Source: Peribacillus sp. FSL E2-0218 (GTDB lineage Bacteria; Bacillota; Bacilli; Bacillales; DSM-1321). Taken from it: DNA of 64,000 nucleotides. Location: contig NZ_CP150304.1 of assembly GCF_037992945.1 (NCBI RefSeq), forward strand, positions 2,235,501-2,299,500. The letters run 5' to 3'. The first letter of the stretch is position 1, and every line of letters begins with the position of its first letter. Position numbers and translations under genes: made by a program. The notes under the pieces are model-generated. The model was not told the origin of the DNA, made no database searches, and saw nothing but the letters and a program-made list of their open reading frames with translations. This document shows, piece by piece, positions 16,544 through 25,932 of this stretch.

Positions 16544-18031
16544 ATGGGGATTAAAACCGGCGCAGACTATATTAATAGAATTAAATCCAGAAAGCCAGAA
16601 GTCTGGCTTGGTGGAAGAGTAATTGAAGATATTCATAATGAGCCAATTTTTAAACAGCCGATACAAGAAATTGCAAAGCTTTATGACATTCAACATGATC
16701 CGGAATATCAAGATGATATCACCCATATTTGCAATGAAACCGGAGAACGTGTTAACAATGCTTTTTTATTCCCGAAGACAGCGGAGGATTTGCAGAAAAG
16801 AAGTAAATTATTTGAAGTGTACGCCAGGATGACATATGGACTAATGGGGAGAACGCCGGACTTTTTAAATGTCGTGATCACTTCCATGGCACATAATTCC
16901 TGGTTTCTTGATCAATACAACAAAGACTGGTCTAAGAACATCCATGATTATTATACCTATATTCGTGACAACGACCTTTTCTTGACGCATGCAATCATTA
17001 ATCCTCAAAATGATCGAAGCAAGCAATCTCATGAACAAAAGGAAATATATACCCACTTAGGGACAGTTGAGGAAAAAGAAGAAGGAATACTGGTCCGCGG
17101 TGCAAAAATGTTAGCCACACTTGCACCCATTACAGATGAAGTGATTATCTATTCTTTCCCAGGCTTCCTACCTGGGGATGAACGTCATGCGGTGGCCTTT
17201 GCACTGCCGATTGATACACCTGGACTTCGTATAATTTGCCGGGAACCAATGCAGGACGGAACACGCTCGATATTTGATCATCCTCTGGCCTCCCGCTATG
17301 AGGAAATGGACGCTCTGCTAGTATTCAATGATGTCTTGGTTCCTTGGGATCGTGTCTTCTTATACAACAATGTGGAGGCTGCAAACCGCTTGTATCCAAT
17401 GACGGGAATCGCCGAACAGCCTGCTCACCAATCTGGGGTGCGTGGATATATTAAATTGGCGTTTGCCGTTGAAGTCGCTTGTAAAGTGGCAGACTCCATC
17501 GGGGTTGATGGATTCCTGCATGTTCAGCGTGATTTGGGTGAACTTGTGCAATCTGTCGAAGTCATCCGTTCACTGCTCCGGGTAGCCGAATATGAGTATG
17601 CGATTAATGAATACGGTGAGGCTCGCCCAAATCCGGATGCATTGGAAACGATTCGTGGTTTCCTTCCTGAGATGTATCCCCGTGCCATCGAGATTATCCA
17701 GACCATCGGAGCTGGCGGCCTGTTGATGTCTCCGACTGAGGCCGACTTTAATAATCCAAAATTGCGAGTAGATATCGATAAATATTATGGAGGGCGAAGC
17801 GGAGTTACAGCGGAAGAGCGCGTTCGGGTGTTTAAACTCGCGTGGGATTTATGCGGCGAAGCATTTGGGCAGCGACTCCTCCAATACGAACGTTATTACA
17901 CGGGTGACCCAGTTCGTAAAAGAGCCATTTATTATAATAAATATAAGAAAAACAAAAACAAAAACGTTAGCATGGTCGATGAGGTTCTTAACAATCCGAA
18001 GCATGTCGCCATCGATGTGGTTAACCAATAA
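16544..18031 (+). CDS. FADH2-dependent monooxygenase, HpaB family; probable anthranilate 3-monooxygenase
   Basis: 495 aa, 4-hydroxyphenylacetate 3-hydroxylase large-component family, which uses reduced FAD supplied by a separate reductase to ortho-hydroxylate aromatics. Family stretches include ARMTYGLMGRTPDFLNV, the VFNDVLVPWDRVFLY segment and YGGRSGVTAEERVRVFKLAWDL. Every gene downstream acts on 3-hydroxyanthranilate, so anthranilate is the likely substrate, as for GeoA of Geobacillus thermodenitrificans. ATG 16544 follows GGGGAG (16533-16538). The reductase partner gene next to it is broken, so another reductase must serve if the enzyme works. Confidence 0.85.
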   Translation: MGIKTGADYINRIKSRKPEVWLGGRVIEDIHNEPIFKQPIQEIAKLYDIQHDPEYQDDITHICNETGERVNNAFLFPKTAEDLQKRSKLFEVYARMTYGLMGRTPDFLNVVITSMAHNSWFLDQYNKDWSKNIHDYYTYIRDNDLFLTHAIINPQNDRSKQSHEQKEIYTHLGTVEEKEEGILVRGAKMLATLAPITDEVIIYSFPGFLPGDERHAVAFALPIDTPGLRIICREPMQDGTRSIFDHPLASRYEEMDALLVFNDVLVPWDRVFLYNNVEAANRLYPMTGIAEQPAHQSGVRGYIKLAFAVEVACKVADSIGVDGFLHVQRDLGELVQSVEVIRSLLRVAEYEYAINEYGEARPNPDALETIRGFLPEMYPRAIEIIQTIGAGGLLMSPTEADFNNPKLRVDIDKYYGGRSGVTAEERVRVFKLAWDLCGEAFGQRLLQYERYYTGDPVRKRAIYYNKYKKNKNKNVSMVDEVLNNPKHVAIDVVNQ

Positions 18032-18063
18032 TACTAATAGTTGAATAGTGAGGGGGGGCCATC

Positions 18064-18813
18064 ATGATTTCGTCCGTCGAGAAGCTGATAAAGATACTTG
18101 ATTTATTCACGAATGAAGAACCTGCACTTGGGAATAAGGAAATAGCAGAAAAATTGAATATGAGTCCAAGTTCATCTCATCATCTAGTGAAAACGATGTG
18201 CAAGGACGGGATGTTGATCCAAGGCAAAGACCGAAAATACCGGCTAGGATGGAAGTTACTTGAGTGGAGCAGTAAAGTTATGTATCAGCAGGATATTCAT
18301 CTTGAAGCTGGCCCGATTATCAGTAATCTTGTCCTGCAATTTAGAGGTAATTCTCACATCGGTATGTTTCACGAAGGCGAAGTCAGGTTTGTGATGAAAA
18401 TGTCGTCCCCTCATGCCGAGCATATGGCCACATATATAGGAGCAAGAAAACCAGCTCATTGTACGAGCAGCGGCAAAGTATTACTTGCCTTTAACCCATC
18501 CTTTATTCAGCCTACGTTTGCGAAAGGGCTATTGAAGCACTCAACTAATACGATCACTTGCATTAACCAATTGAATGAAGAGTTGAAGGACATCCGCAAA
18601 CGGGGATATGCAATCAGTGATGATGAAAATGACAATGGAATGTATGGGGTTGCAGCGCCGATCAAATCATATAATGGCCAAGTTATTGCTGCACTTAACC
18701 TTGTAGGTGAGCGGAATTATATGATTGGAAAAGAAAAAACGAGAATTATTCAGTCGGTGATCCGTTCGGCACAAATGATTTCAAAACAGGTTGGTTATAT
18801 GTCGTTAATGTAA
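18064..18813 (+). CDS. IclR-family transcriptional regulator of the catabolic operon
   Basis: 249 aa: N-terminal winged HTH (about 5-62, MSPSSSHHLVKTMCKDGML) and IclR effector domain (about 75-245). It sits between the monooxygenase and dioxygenase genes with GAGGGGGGG upstream of ATG 18064, so it is co-transcribed with them. IclR regulators commonly control aromatic degradation in response to a pathway intermediate; control of this operon is inference from position. Confidence 0.88.
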   Translation: MISSVEKLIKILDLFTNEEPALGNKEIAEKLNMSPSSSHHLVKTMCKDGMLIQGKDRKYRLGWKLLEWSSKVMYQQDIHLEAGPIISNLVLQFRGNSHIGMFHEGEVRFVMKMSSPHAEHMATYIGARKPAHCTSSGKVLLAFNPSFIQPTFAKGLLKHSTNTITCINQLNEELKDIRKRGYAISDDENDNGMYGVAAPIKSYNGQVIAALNLVGERNYMIGKEKTRIIQSVIRSAQMISKQVGYMSLM

Positions 18814-18853
18814 ATTTTCAAAATATTAAGAAAAATAAGGAGGTAATTTATTT

Positions 18854-19414
18854 ATGAAGGAAGTAGCTCAATCTTTAAAACTACAGGCTAGGTCATTGAA
18901 CCTATTGAAAGTTATGGAGGACAATAAGCATTTATTGAAGCCGCCAGTCAATAACAAAGTGCTTTGGGAAGATTCCGAATTCATTGTCATGCTTCTGGGT
19001 GGACCGAATTATCGGCGTGATTTTCATGTGGATCCTTCTGACGAGCTATTTTACCAGATAAAAGGTTCCTGCTATGTTGAATGCATCAATCGAAACGGTG
19101 AGCGTGAGGTAGTGGAGGTAAAAGAAGGGGAACTGTTCATGCTGCCATCTGATGTACCGCACTCCCCTCACCGTGTATCGAATACTTACGGCATTGTTGT
19201 AGAACGGAAGCGTGCAAAAGGTGAGCTTGAAGACTTTGTTTGGTTCTGCGGGAATTGTAACCATGAGATGCACAAAGTCACGGTCCAATTGACGAATATT
19301 GAGGTCCAGGTGAAAGAAGCGATCGAGGCCTTCAATGGTAGTAAAGAACTGCGCACCTGTAACGAATGCGGTCATATTATGTCAGAAAACGTCGAGGCTT
19401 GGAAATGCGAATAG
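18854..19414 (+). CDS. nbaC: 3-hydroxyanthranilate 3,4-dioxygenase
   Basis: 186 aa cupin enzyme that opens 3-hydroxyanthranilate to 2-amino-3-carboxymuconate-6-semialdehyde. Catalytic iron ligands fit His58 and Glu64 (FHVDPSDELFY) and His103 (DVPHSPHR). The second, rubredoxin-like iron site of the bacterial form is present as CGNC (about 132-135) and CNEC near the C-terminus. AAGGAGG precedes ATG 18854. Its end overlaps the next gene by 10 nt. Confidence 0.93.
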   Translation: MKEVAQSLKLQARSLNLLKVMEDNKHLLKPPVNNKVLWEDSEFIVMLLGGPNYRRDFHVDPSDELFYQIKGSCYVECINRNGEREVVEVKEGELFMLPSDVPHSPHRVSNTYGIVVERKRAKGELEDFVWFCGNCNHEMHKVTVQLTNIEVQVKEAIEAFNGSKELRTCNECGHIMSENVEAWKCE

Positions 19415-20397
19415 ATTTCCATACACATATTCTCCCGTTGGATCTGCCGGACTTATCTGGTAAATTTGGTCAGGACCGCTGGCCAGTCCTGGAACTGAAA
19501 TGTTCTTGCGGCGCGGATATCATGGTTAGCGGAAAGCTGTTCAGGAAAGTGACTGACCAGGTATGGGACGCTGAAAAACGCATTCAGGATATGAATGCGG
19601 AAGGCGTCGATATGCAGGTGCTCTCACCGGTGCCAGTGACATTTTCATACTGGGCGCCAATTGATCAAGCCCTATACATGTCCAGCTTCCAGAATGATTT
19701 CATTGCTGAGACTGTCAACAGGCATCCTGACAAATTCATCGGACTTGGTACAGTACCGCTTCAGGATTTGAAAGTAGCAATTAAGGAAATGGAACGCTGT
19801 AAATTCGAACTTGGTCTGGCAGGAATCGAGATAGGAACGAATGTAAATGGAGAAAACCTGGATTCACCTGTTTTATTGGAATTCTTCCAAATGGCCGAAA
19901 AATGGAATGTCCCTCTGTTTATACATCCGTGGGAGACAATGGCAAAGGACCGGACGGAACGGCATAACCTCATGTATACAGTGGCCATGCCGAGTGAAAC
20001 GGCATTGGCGGCAGCTAGCATTGCCTGGAGTGGCGTCATGGAAAAGTTCCCGGATCTGAAAATCTGTTTTGCACATGGCGGCGGCTCATTTCCATATATT
20101 TTACCGCGGATCGATCAGGGGTGGGCAGTATGGCCTGAATTAAGAAAAACTTCCATGCCACCAAGTTATTATGCACAAAAGTTTTATTTCGATTCCTTGA
20201 ACTATGATACCCGGAATATTGAATATCTGATTGATAGATTTGGATATCAGAAAGTGCTGATGGGATCCGACTATCCATTTTTATTGAGAGAAAAGCCTCC
20301 AGGTCAAGTGATTGACGACACTCTAAATCTTTCAGATGAAGTGAAAGCGAAACTATTGGGGGGAAATGCATTAAGGTTTTTAAATTTGGAATTGTGA
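19405..20397 (+). CDS. nbaD: 2-amino-3-carboxymuconate-6-semialdehyde decarboxylase (ACMSD)
   Basis: 330 aa, metal-dependent amidohydrolase superfamily, ACMSD type: removes CO2 from ACMS to give 2-aminomuconate-6-semialdehyde. The zinc-binding HxH is in RIDFHTHILPLD at the N-terminus; FIHPWE, FAHGGG and the terminal Asp in LMGSDYPF complete the site. ATG 19405 inside the end of the dioxygenase gene gives the normal N-terminus. Overlap implies coupled translation. Confidence 0.92.
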   Translation: MRIDFHTHILPLDLPDLSGKFGQDRWPVLELKCSCGADIMVSGKLFRKVTDQVWDAEKRIQDMNAEGVDMQVLSPVPVTFSYWAPIDQALYMSSFQNDFIAETVNRHPDKFIGLGTVPLQDLKVAIKEMERCKFELGLAGIEIGTNVNGENLDSPVLLEFFQMAEKWNVPLFIHPWETMAKDRTERHNLMYTVAMPSETALAAASIAWSGVMEKFPDLKICFAHGGGSFPYILPRIDQGWAVWPELRKTSMPPSYYAQKFYFDSLNYDTRNIEYLIDRFGYQKVLMGSDYPFLLREKPPGQVIDDTLNLSDEVKAKLLGGNALRFLNLEL

Positions 20398-20407
20398 GGG
20401 GAGAATC

Positions 20408-20869
20408 ATGGAAAAGCAGATTAAAGCACCGGAGCAAGTGCTTGAAGAACTTGGAATCATGCTCGAGCCGCCAAGGGAAGCGGTTGGTAACTATGTCAGC
20501 CACGTCCGTGTTGGAAATTTGATTTTCACATCCGGACAAGGTGTGGATGAATATCATGGAAAGCTTGGCAAAGATCTGACGGAAGATGAAGGGTACCAGG
20601 CAGCGAGGCAGTCGATGGTAAATCTTCTGCGGGTGCTTAAGGCTGAGCTTGGTGATCTGACAAGAGTGAAGAAGGTCATCAAAATTCTCGGAATGGTGAA
20701 TTCCACAGAAAATTTCACAGGCCAGCCCAAAGTATTGAATGGTGCATCAGATCTGCTTGTGGCCGTATTCGGAGAGAGGGGTAGACATGCTCGGTCAGCA
20801 GTGGGAATGGCCCAACTTCCGAATAATACGGCAATTGAAATTGAAATGATCGTGGAAATACAAGATTGA
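20408..20869 (+). CDS. nbaF: RidA-family protein, probable 2-aminomuconate deaminase
   Basis: 153 aa, RidA/YjgF/YER057c family (FTSGQGVDEYHGKLG in place of the usual SGQ motif; SAVGMAQLPNNTAIEIEMIVEI at the end, with RSAVG in place of the canonical Arg105 region). In nba-type clusters a RidA-family protein deaminates 2-aminomuconate to 4-oxalocrotonate. GAGGGGAG precedes ATG 20408, and position between decarboxylase and dehydrogenase genes supports this over a general imine deaminase role. Confidence 0.85.
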   Translation: MEKQIKAPEQVLEELGIMLEPPREAVGNYVSHVRVGNLIFTSGQGVDEYHGKLGKDLTEDEGYQAARQSMVNLLRVLKAELGDLTRVKKVIKILGMVNSTENFTGQPKVLNGASDLLVAVFGERGRHARSAVGMAQLPNNTAIEIEMIVEIQD

Positions 20870-20915
20870 GGCACTTGTCTAAGCCAATACCTCAATAAAG
20901 GGAGAGGGATGTTTC

Positions 20916-22391
20916 ATGCAAGCAGCAAAAGATAGTAGATATACAGCTAAATCTATAGATTGCCGGCACTTTATTAACGGGGAATTCCTGAATCCAAATC
21001 AATCCAAGACTTTTGATAATATCAATCCCGCAACCGAAGAAAAACTTGGCTGGGTTGCAGAAGGGGGGAAAGAGGAGGTGAATCTGGCTGTTTCGGCAGC
21101 AAGACATGCACTTAAAGGTCCTTGGAAATCTTTTACCGATAGTGAACGCTCTAAGGTTTTAAGGAAAATTGGTGATCTCATTTTGGAAAAGAAGGAAGAA
21201 CTGACAATTTTGGAAACGCTTGATACAGGGAAACCATATAGTCTTGCAATGGAAATGGACATCAAGCGTTCCGCTCACAATTTTCACTTTTTCGCAGACT
21301 ATATCACCACACTTGGCAATGAATCCTTCAATCAAAACAACATGGCCCTTCATTATTCCATTAGGCGGCCTGTAGGGGTGGTAGGGATGATTAATCCTTG
21401 GAATTTACCTTTGCTATTGTTGACCTGGAAATTGGCACCATGCCTGGCAGCTGGCAATACAGCGGTTTTGAAACCAGCAGAACTGACACCGATGACAGCG
21501 ACAAAGTTAATGGAAATATGCAAGGAAGCGGGAGTTCCGGATGGAGTTGTCAATCTTGTGCATGGATTTGGTGTCAATTCTGCCGGAGCTGCTCTGAGTG
21601 AACATCCGGACGTCGATGCGATAACTTTCACAGGGGAAACTAAAACGGGAACGGCGATTATGAAAGCTGCCGCGCCTACGTTGAAAAAAATTTCTTTTGA
21701 ACTGGGCGGGAAAAATCCGAATATTGTGTTTGCAGACTCAGATCTTGATGAAGTAATCGAAACGACATTGAAATCAAGCTTCATGAACCAAGGTGAAGTT
21801 TGTTTATGTGGATCGCGTATCTATGTTCAGCAAGGTTTGTATGACGAATTCCTTGAAAAGATGGTCTTACGAACAAAAAAATTAAAAGTTGGCGATCCGT
21901 TTGATTCCGAAACGGAGGTAGGAGCTGTAATAGGAGAAGAACATTTTCAAAAAGTGATGAGTTACATTGATTTGGCGAAAGAAGAAGGCGCAAGAATAGT
22001 AACGGGTGGAAGAAGAGCTGGACAATATGAAAAAGGGTTTTTCATTGAACCGACTATCATTGCCGGGGTTACGCGTGAATCCCGTTGTGTAAGGGAAGAA
22101 ATTTTTGGCCCTGTAGTAACGGTCATGCCTTTCGAAACGGAAGAAGAAGTACTAGATCATGCCAATGACACTCATTACGGTCTGGGGGCAACGATTTGGA
22201 CCAATGATTTAAGGAGAGCACATCGTGTCGCTTCTAAAATAGAAGCGGGCATTATCTGGGTGAATACATGGTATTTGCGTGATTTGCGTACACCTTTTGG
22301 TGGTATGAAGCACAGTGGCATCGGCCGTGAAGGCGGATCGCATAGCTTCGAATTTTACAGTGAATTGTCTAACGTCACGATTAAATTATAG
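20916..22391 (+). CDS. nbaE: 2-aminomuconate-6-semialdehyde dehydrogenase
   Basis: 491 aa, NAD-dependent aldehyde dehydrogenase of the 2-hydroxy/2-aminomuconic semialdehyde group. Visible: MINPWNLPLLLLTWK, cofactor segment, general-base Glu in FELGGKNPN (about 270) and nucleophile Cys in NQGEVCLCGSR (about 300). It oxidises the ACMSD product to 2-aminomuconate before it cyclises to picolinate. GGGAGAGGG lies before ATG 20916. Full length, no defects. Confidence 0.9.
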   Translation: MQAAKDSRYTAKSIDCRHFINGEFLNPNQSKTFDNINPATEEKLGWVAEGGKEEVNLAVSAARHALKGPWKSFTDSERSKVLRKIGDLILEKKEELTILETLDTGKPYSLAMEMDIKRSAHNFHFFADYITTLGNESFNQNNMALHYSIRRPVGVVGMINPWNLPLLLLTWKLAPCLAAGNTAVLKPAELTPMTATKLMEICKEAGVPDGVVNLVHGFGVNSAGAALSEHPDVDAITFTGETKTGTAIMKAAAPTLKKISFELGGKNPNIVFADSDLDEVIETTLKSSFMNQGEVCLCGSRIYVQQGLYDEFLEKMVLRTKKLKVGDPFDSETEVGAVIGEEHFQKVMSYIDLAKEEGARIVTGGRRAGQYEKGFFIEPTIIAGVTRESRCVREEIFGPVVTVMPFETEEEVLDHANDTHYGLGATIWTNDLRRAHRVASKIEAGIIWVNTWYLRDLRTPFGGMKHSGIGREGGSHSFEFYSELSNVTIKL

Positions 22392-22408
22392 GGATGGGGG
22401 AAAGCATC

Positions 22409-23191
22409 ATGAACGCTAGTTTAACGGAATGGTCTGCCAGGTTTTTGAAAGCGGAAAAAACAAGAATCGGAATAGCGGCCCCCACCAGTGAAATTGCAGA
22501 TTTGGACGTGGAGGACGCCTACCAAATTCAGCTTGAAACCATTCGAAGGAAAATCCAATCCGGTCTAGAGGTATCAGGAAAGAAAATAGGCTTGACCTCA
22601 AAGGCTATGCAGGAAGTTCTGGGGGTCAATGAACCAGATTACGGACATTTACTGGATGGAATGAGGGTGGAGAATGGTGGCTGCATATCCAGTTCACGAT
22701 TGATTCAACCGAAAGTGGAGGCAGAAGTAGCTTTCATTTTAAAGAAAGATCTACATGGTCCCGATATTACGGTTGATGATGTAATCGAAGCCACGGATTA
22801 TGTGGTTGCCGCAATCGAAGTGGTTGATAGCCGGGTGATGGATTGGAAGATTAAACTTCCGGACACTGTCGCGGATAATGCCTCATCCGGCTTATATATT
22901 TTGGGAGACCGCAAAATCCAATTACGTGAAATCGAACTCCCTTCCGTCCAAATGAGTTTATATAAAAATGGTGATTTCATGAACGAAGGAACAGGTGAGG
23001 CGGTATTGGGAAACCCAGCGACTTGCGTGGCCTGGTTAGCAAACAAACTGCATGCGTTTAATGGTACATTGAATGCGGGCGAAGTCATACTATCAGGTGC
23101 ACTATCCGCCGCAATCGAAGCGAAACCGGGTGACCATTTTTCTGCTGACTTTGGAGAAAAACTTGGAATAGTCACGATTAATTTTGAGTGA
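22409..23191 (+). CDS. nbaH: 2-oxopent-4-enoate hydratase (DmpE/NbaH type)
   Basis: 260 aa, fumarylacetoacetase-like hydratase/decarboxylase family. GKKIGLTSKAMQEVLGVNEPDYGHL and VVDSRVMDWKIKLPDTVADNASSGLYILGD match the hydratase (DmpE) branch rather than the decarboxylase branch. It adds water to 2-hydroxypenta-2,4-dienoate to give 4-hydroxy-2-oxovalerate. ATG 22409 has GGGGGAAAG upstream; an in-frame ATG at 22394 is less well placed. Three bases separate the ALDH stop and that upstream ATG. Confidence 0.88.
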   Translation: MNASLTEWSARFLKAEKTRIGIAAPTSEIADLDVEDAYQIQLETIRRKIQSGLEVSGKKIGLTSKAMQEVLGVNEPDYGHLLDGMRVENGGCISSSRLIQPKVEAEVAFILKKDLHGPDITVDDVIEATDYVVAAIEVVDSRVMDWKIKLPDTVADNASSGLYILGDRKIQLREIELPSVQMSLYKNGDFMNEGTGEAVLGNPATCVAWLANKLHAFNGTLNAGEVILSGALSAAIEAKPGDHFSADFGEKLGIVTINFE

Positions 23192-23207
23192 AAGGAGCTC
23201 AAGTGCC

Positions 23208-24092
23208 ATGAAAAAGCTAAAAGTAGGCATTATCGGATCAGGGAATATCGGAACGGACTTAATGATGAAAATCCACCGGTCGGATGTTCTTGAAATGTCG
23301 GTAATGATTGGTATTGATAAGGAATCAAAGGGTTTATCGAGGGCTAGAGCGCACGGACATCATATCATTGCAAATGGCCTGGATGGATTTTTAGATAAGC
23401 CGGAGCTTGCAGACATTTTGTTTGATGCCACATCCGCGAAGGCTCACGTGATGATTCACTATGAAGCCCTGAAAAAGTTGAACAAGAGGGTCATAGACTT
23501 GACTCCGGCCGCAATCGCACCCTTTGTTGTTCCTTCTGTCAATTTGCAGAACAATATGGAAGAAATGGAAGTTAATATGATTACTTGTGGCGGTCAGGCG
23601 ACAATCCCAATTGTTCATGCGATCAGTCAAGTGGCCCAAGTCGAATATGCTGAAATAATCGCGACCATTTCCAGCAAGAGTGCCGGTCCCGGAACTCGGG
23701 ATAATATCGATGAGTTTACCCAAACGACGGCAAGGGCACTGGAGCAGGTCGGTGGAGCGAAAAAGGGAAAGGCTATCATTCTGCTAAATCCTGCCGAGCC
23801 GCCACTCATTATGAGGGATACGATTCACTGTCTCCTTCAATCTGATCCTTTTGATGTGAAAGCGATAATGACCTCCATTCATAAGATGGTCGAAAAGGTT
23901 TCTGAATATGTTCCTGGATATAGTCTGAAGGCAGAGCCGATCATTGACGGTAAACAAATAACCGTATTTCTGGAAGTGAGGGGGTTAGGAGATTATCTGC
24001 CCGTTTATGCAGGTAATTTGGATATAATGACGGCTTCAGCTGTAAAAGTAGGGGAAGAAATGGCGAAAAATATTTTCAATGGTTATGTATGA
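23208..24092 (+). CDS. nbaJ: Acetaldehyde dehydrogenase (acylating)
   Basis: 294 aa, MhpF/DmpF family. It converts acetaldehyde, channelled from the aldolase, with CoA and NAD+ to acetyl-CoA. NAD-binding GSGNIGTDLM at the N-terminus and nucleophile Cys in MITCGGQATIP (about 125) are seen. AAAGGAG (23190-23196) supports ATG 23208; an upstream in-frame start at 23184 overlaps the preceding gene. Length is normal for the family. Confidence 0.92.
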   Translation: MKKLKVGIIGSGNIGTDLMMKIHRSDVLEMSVMIGIDKESKGLSRARAHGHHIIANGLDGFLDKPELADILFDATSAKAHVMIHYEALKKLNKRVIDLTPAAIAPFVVPSVNLQNNMEEMEVNMITCGGQATIPIVHAISQVAQVEYAEIIATISSKSAGPGTRDNIDEFTQTTARALEQVGGAKKGKAIILLNPAEPPLIMRDTIHCLLQSDPFDVKAIMTSIHKMVEKVSEYVPGYSLKAEPIIDGKQITVFLEVRGLGDYLPVYAGNLDIMTASAVKVGEEMAKNIFNGYV

Positions 24093-24126
24093 AAACGAAA
24101 ATGGAAGTGGTAAAGGAGGAGTTCGT

Positions 24127-25146
24127 TTGGAAAGAGATGTAGTAGTAACGGAAGTGGCTTTGCGGGATGGGAGCCATGTAGTGGCACATCAGTTTACGAT
24201 CGAGCAAGTAAAGAATCTGACTGGGAAACTCAGTGCTGCGGGTGTCCCTTACATTGAAGTGTCACACGGAGATGGCCTAGGCGGATCATCCTTGCAATAC
24301 GGCTTTTCAAAAGTGAATGATATCGAATTAGTTGAGGCGGCTGTTGAGGTAGCTGGCGAATCCGCTATTTCCGTCCTTTTAATTCCGGGTATAGGAACAA
24401 TTGATCAATTAAGAGAAGCAGCTGATGTAGGCGCCAAAATGGCGCGCGTTGCAACACACGTAACCGAAGCCGATGTCTCAAAGCAGCATCTGGAGGCTGC
24501 GAAACATCTCGGTATGGAAGCAATTGGATTTTTAATGATGTCTCACATGGCATCCCCCGAAAAACTTGTTGAACAAGCCCTTTTAATGGAATCCTATGGA
24601 GCGGATGCTGTGTATGTGGTTGATTCCGCAGGGGCTTTTTTGCCCCAAGAAGTGAAGACGCGAATCAATTTATTAAAAACAAATTTGAATATCGATATCG
24701 GTTTTCATGCTCACAATAACTTATCACTCGCTGTGGCAAATTCACTTGTAGCCATTGAAGAGGGGGCGAATCGAATTGATGGCAGCATCCGCTGTCTCGG
24801 TGCAGGAGCCGGGAATGCCCAGACGGAGGTGCTTGTTGCCGTTCTGGATAGGCTGGGCATCCGTACGGATATCGACTTATATAAAATGCTTGATCTTTCG
24901 GAGGAAGTGGGAAATACAATCATGCAAAAGCCCCAGGAAATAACAGATTCGAGTTTAATAATGGGATATAGTGGCGTGTACTCCAGCTTTTTATTGCATG
25001 CGAATAAAGCGGCGAAAAAATATGGAGTCGACGCAAGGGATATTTTAATGGAGCTTGGTCGGCAAAAAGTGGTTGGTGGACAGGAAGATACGATCATTGA
25101 AGTGGCAAAGCAAATGGCGTTACAGAAAGAAGGGACTTTAAGATGA
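24127..25146 (+). CDS. nbaI: 4-hydroxy-2-oxovalerate aldolase
   Basis: 339 aa, DmpG/MhpE family: splits 4-hydroxy-2-oxovalerate into pyruvate and acetaldehyde. HMGL-like TIM barrel with ALRDGSH (catalytic Arg-Asp), VDSAGAFLP, metal ligands in FHAHNN, and RIDGSIRCLGAGAGNAQTE. A TTG start at 24127 is chosen because AAAGGAGGAG lies directly upstream and the normal N-terminus follows; an ATG at 24079 would overlap nbaJ. It ends ATGA-overlapped with the next gene. Confidence 0.92.
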   Translation: MERDVVVTEVALRDGSHVVAHQFTIEQVKNLTGKLSAAGVPYIEVSHGDGLGGSSLQYGFSKVNDIELVEAAVEVAGESAISVLLIPGIGTIDQLREAADVGAKMARVATHVTEADVSKQHLEAAKHLGMEAIGFLMMSHMASPEKLVEQALLMESYGADAVYVVDSAGAFLPQEVKTRINLLKTNLNIDIGFHAHNNLSLAVANSLVAIEEGANRIDGSIRCLGAGAGNAQTEVLVAVLDRLGIRTDIDLYKMLDLSEEVGNTIMQKPQEITDSSLIMGYSGVYSSFLLHANKAAKKYGVDARDILMELGRQKVVGGQEDTIIEVAKQMALQKEGTLR

Positions 25147-25916
25147 AACTTGTTCAACTAGCAAAACATGTAGCAGAATCGCAAAGAAATGGCTATGAGA
25201 TGGATAAACTTACATTATCCAATCCAGAACTCACAGTAAATCAAGCCTATGAAATTCAGAAGTTGAGCATTAATGAAACGCTCACCGGTGATAACAAATT
25301 CATCGGGTGGAAGATGGGCTTGACTAGCAAAGTCAAGCAACAGCAAGTAGGGGTAGAGGAAGCGATCTATGGTAGGCTGACATCTGCCATGGAATTAACT
25401 CAACCAGTATTAAAAGTTGGGGAATTCATTCATCCAAGAGTGGAACCCGAATTTGCTTTCATGTTCAAAAACGAGCTGAAAGGTGCAAATATAACGGCGA
25501 AAGACGTATGGCCGGCCGTAGAATGTGTATTTCTAGCATTGGAAGTCATTGACAGTCGTTATAAAAATTTTTCTTTTACACTTACAGATGTAGTGGCGGA
25601 TAACGCATCCTCAGCCAAAATCCTGCTTAGCAATCAAGCTTTTTCTCCATATCACACGGACTGGGCACTAGCAGAAGTTATGCTCTTTCAAAATGGTGAA
25701 ATGCAAAAGAAGGGGCTTGGTGAGGCTGTACTCGATCACCCGATTCATTCAATCGTGGAACTTGTAAAGATGATAAGCCGGGAAGGACTTTCCATTCAAG
25801 CTGGTATGATCGTTTTGGTAGGCGGTATTACAGATGCCATTTCCATACAGGCAAACGATGAAATTATAGCAGATTACGGTAAGCTTGGGAAACTGATATT
25901 GCATGTCATAGCGTGA
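25143..25916 (+). CDS. nbaG: 4-oxalocrotonate decarboxylase (2-oxo-3-hexenedioate decarboxylase, DmpH/NbaG type)
   Basis: 257 aa, paralogue of the hydratase at 22409 but of the decarboxylase branch: GWKMGLTSKVKQQQVGVEEAIYGRL, EVIDSRYKNFSFTLTDVVADNASS. It decarboxylates 4-oxalocrotonate to 2-hydroxypenta-2,4-dienoate, normally in a complex with the hydratase. ATG 25143 overlaps the aldolase TGA. Last complete gene of the pathway. Confidence 0.9.
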   Translation: MKLVQLAKHVAESQRNGYEMDKLTLSNPELTVNQAYEIQKLSINETLTGDNKFIGWKMGLTSKVKQQQVGVEEAIYGRLTSAMELTQPVLKVGEFIHPRVEPEFAFMFKNELKGANITAKDVWPAVECVFLALEVIDSRYKNFSFTLTDVVADNASSAKILLSNQAFSPYHTDWALAEVMLFQNGEMQKKGLGEAVLDHPIHSIVELVKMISREGLSIQAGMIVLVGGITDAISIQANDEIIADYGKLGKLILHVIA

Positions 25917-25932
25917 AAGAGGTGGGAATCAA

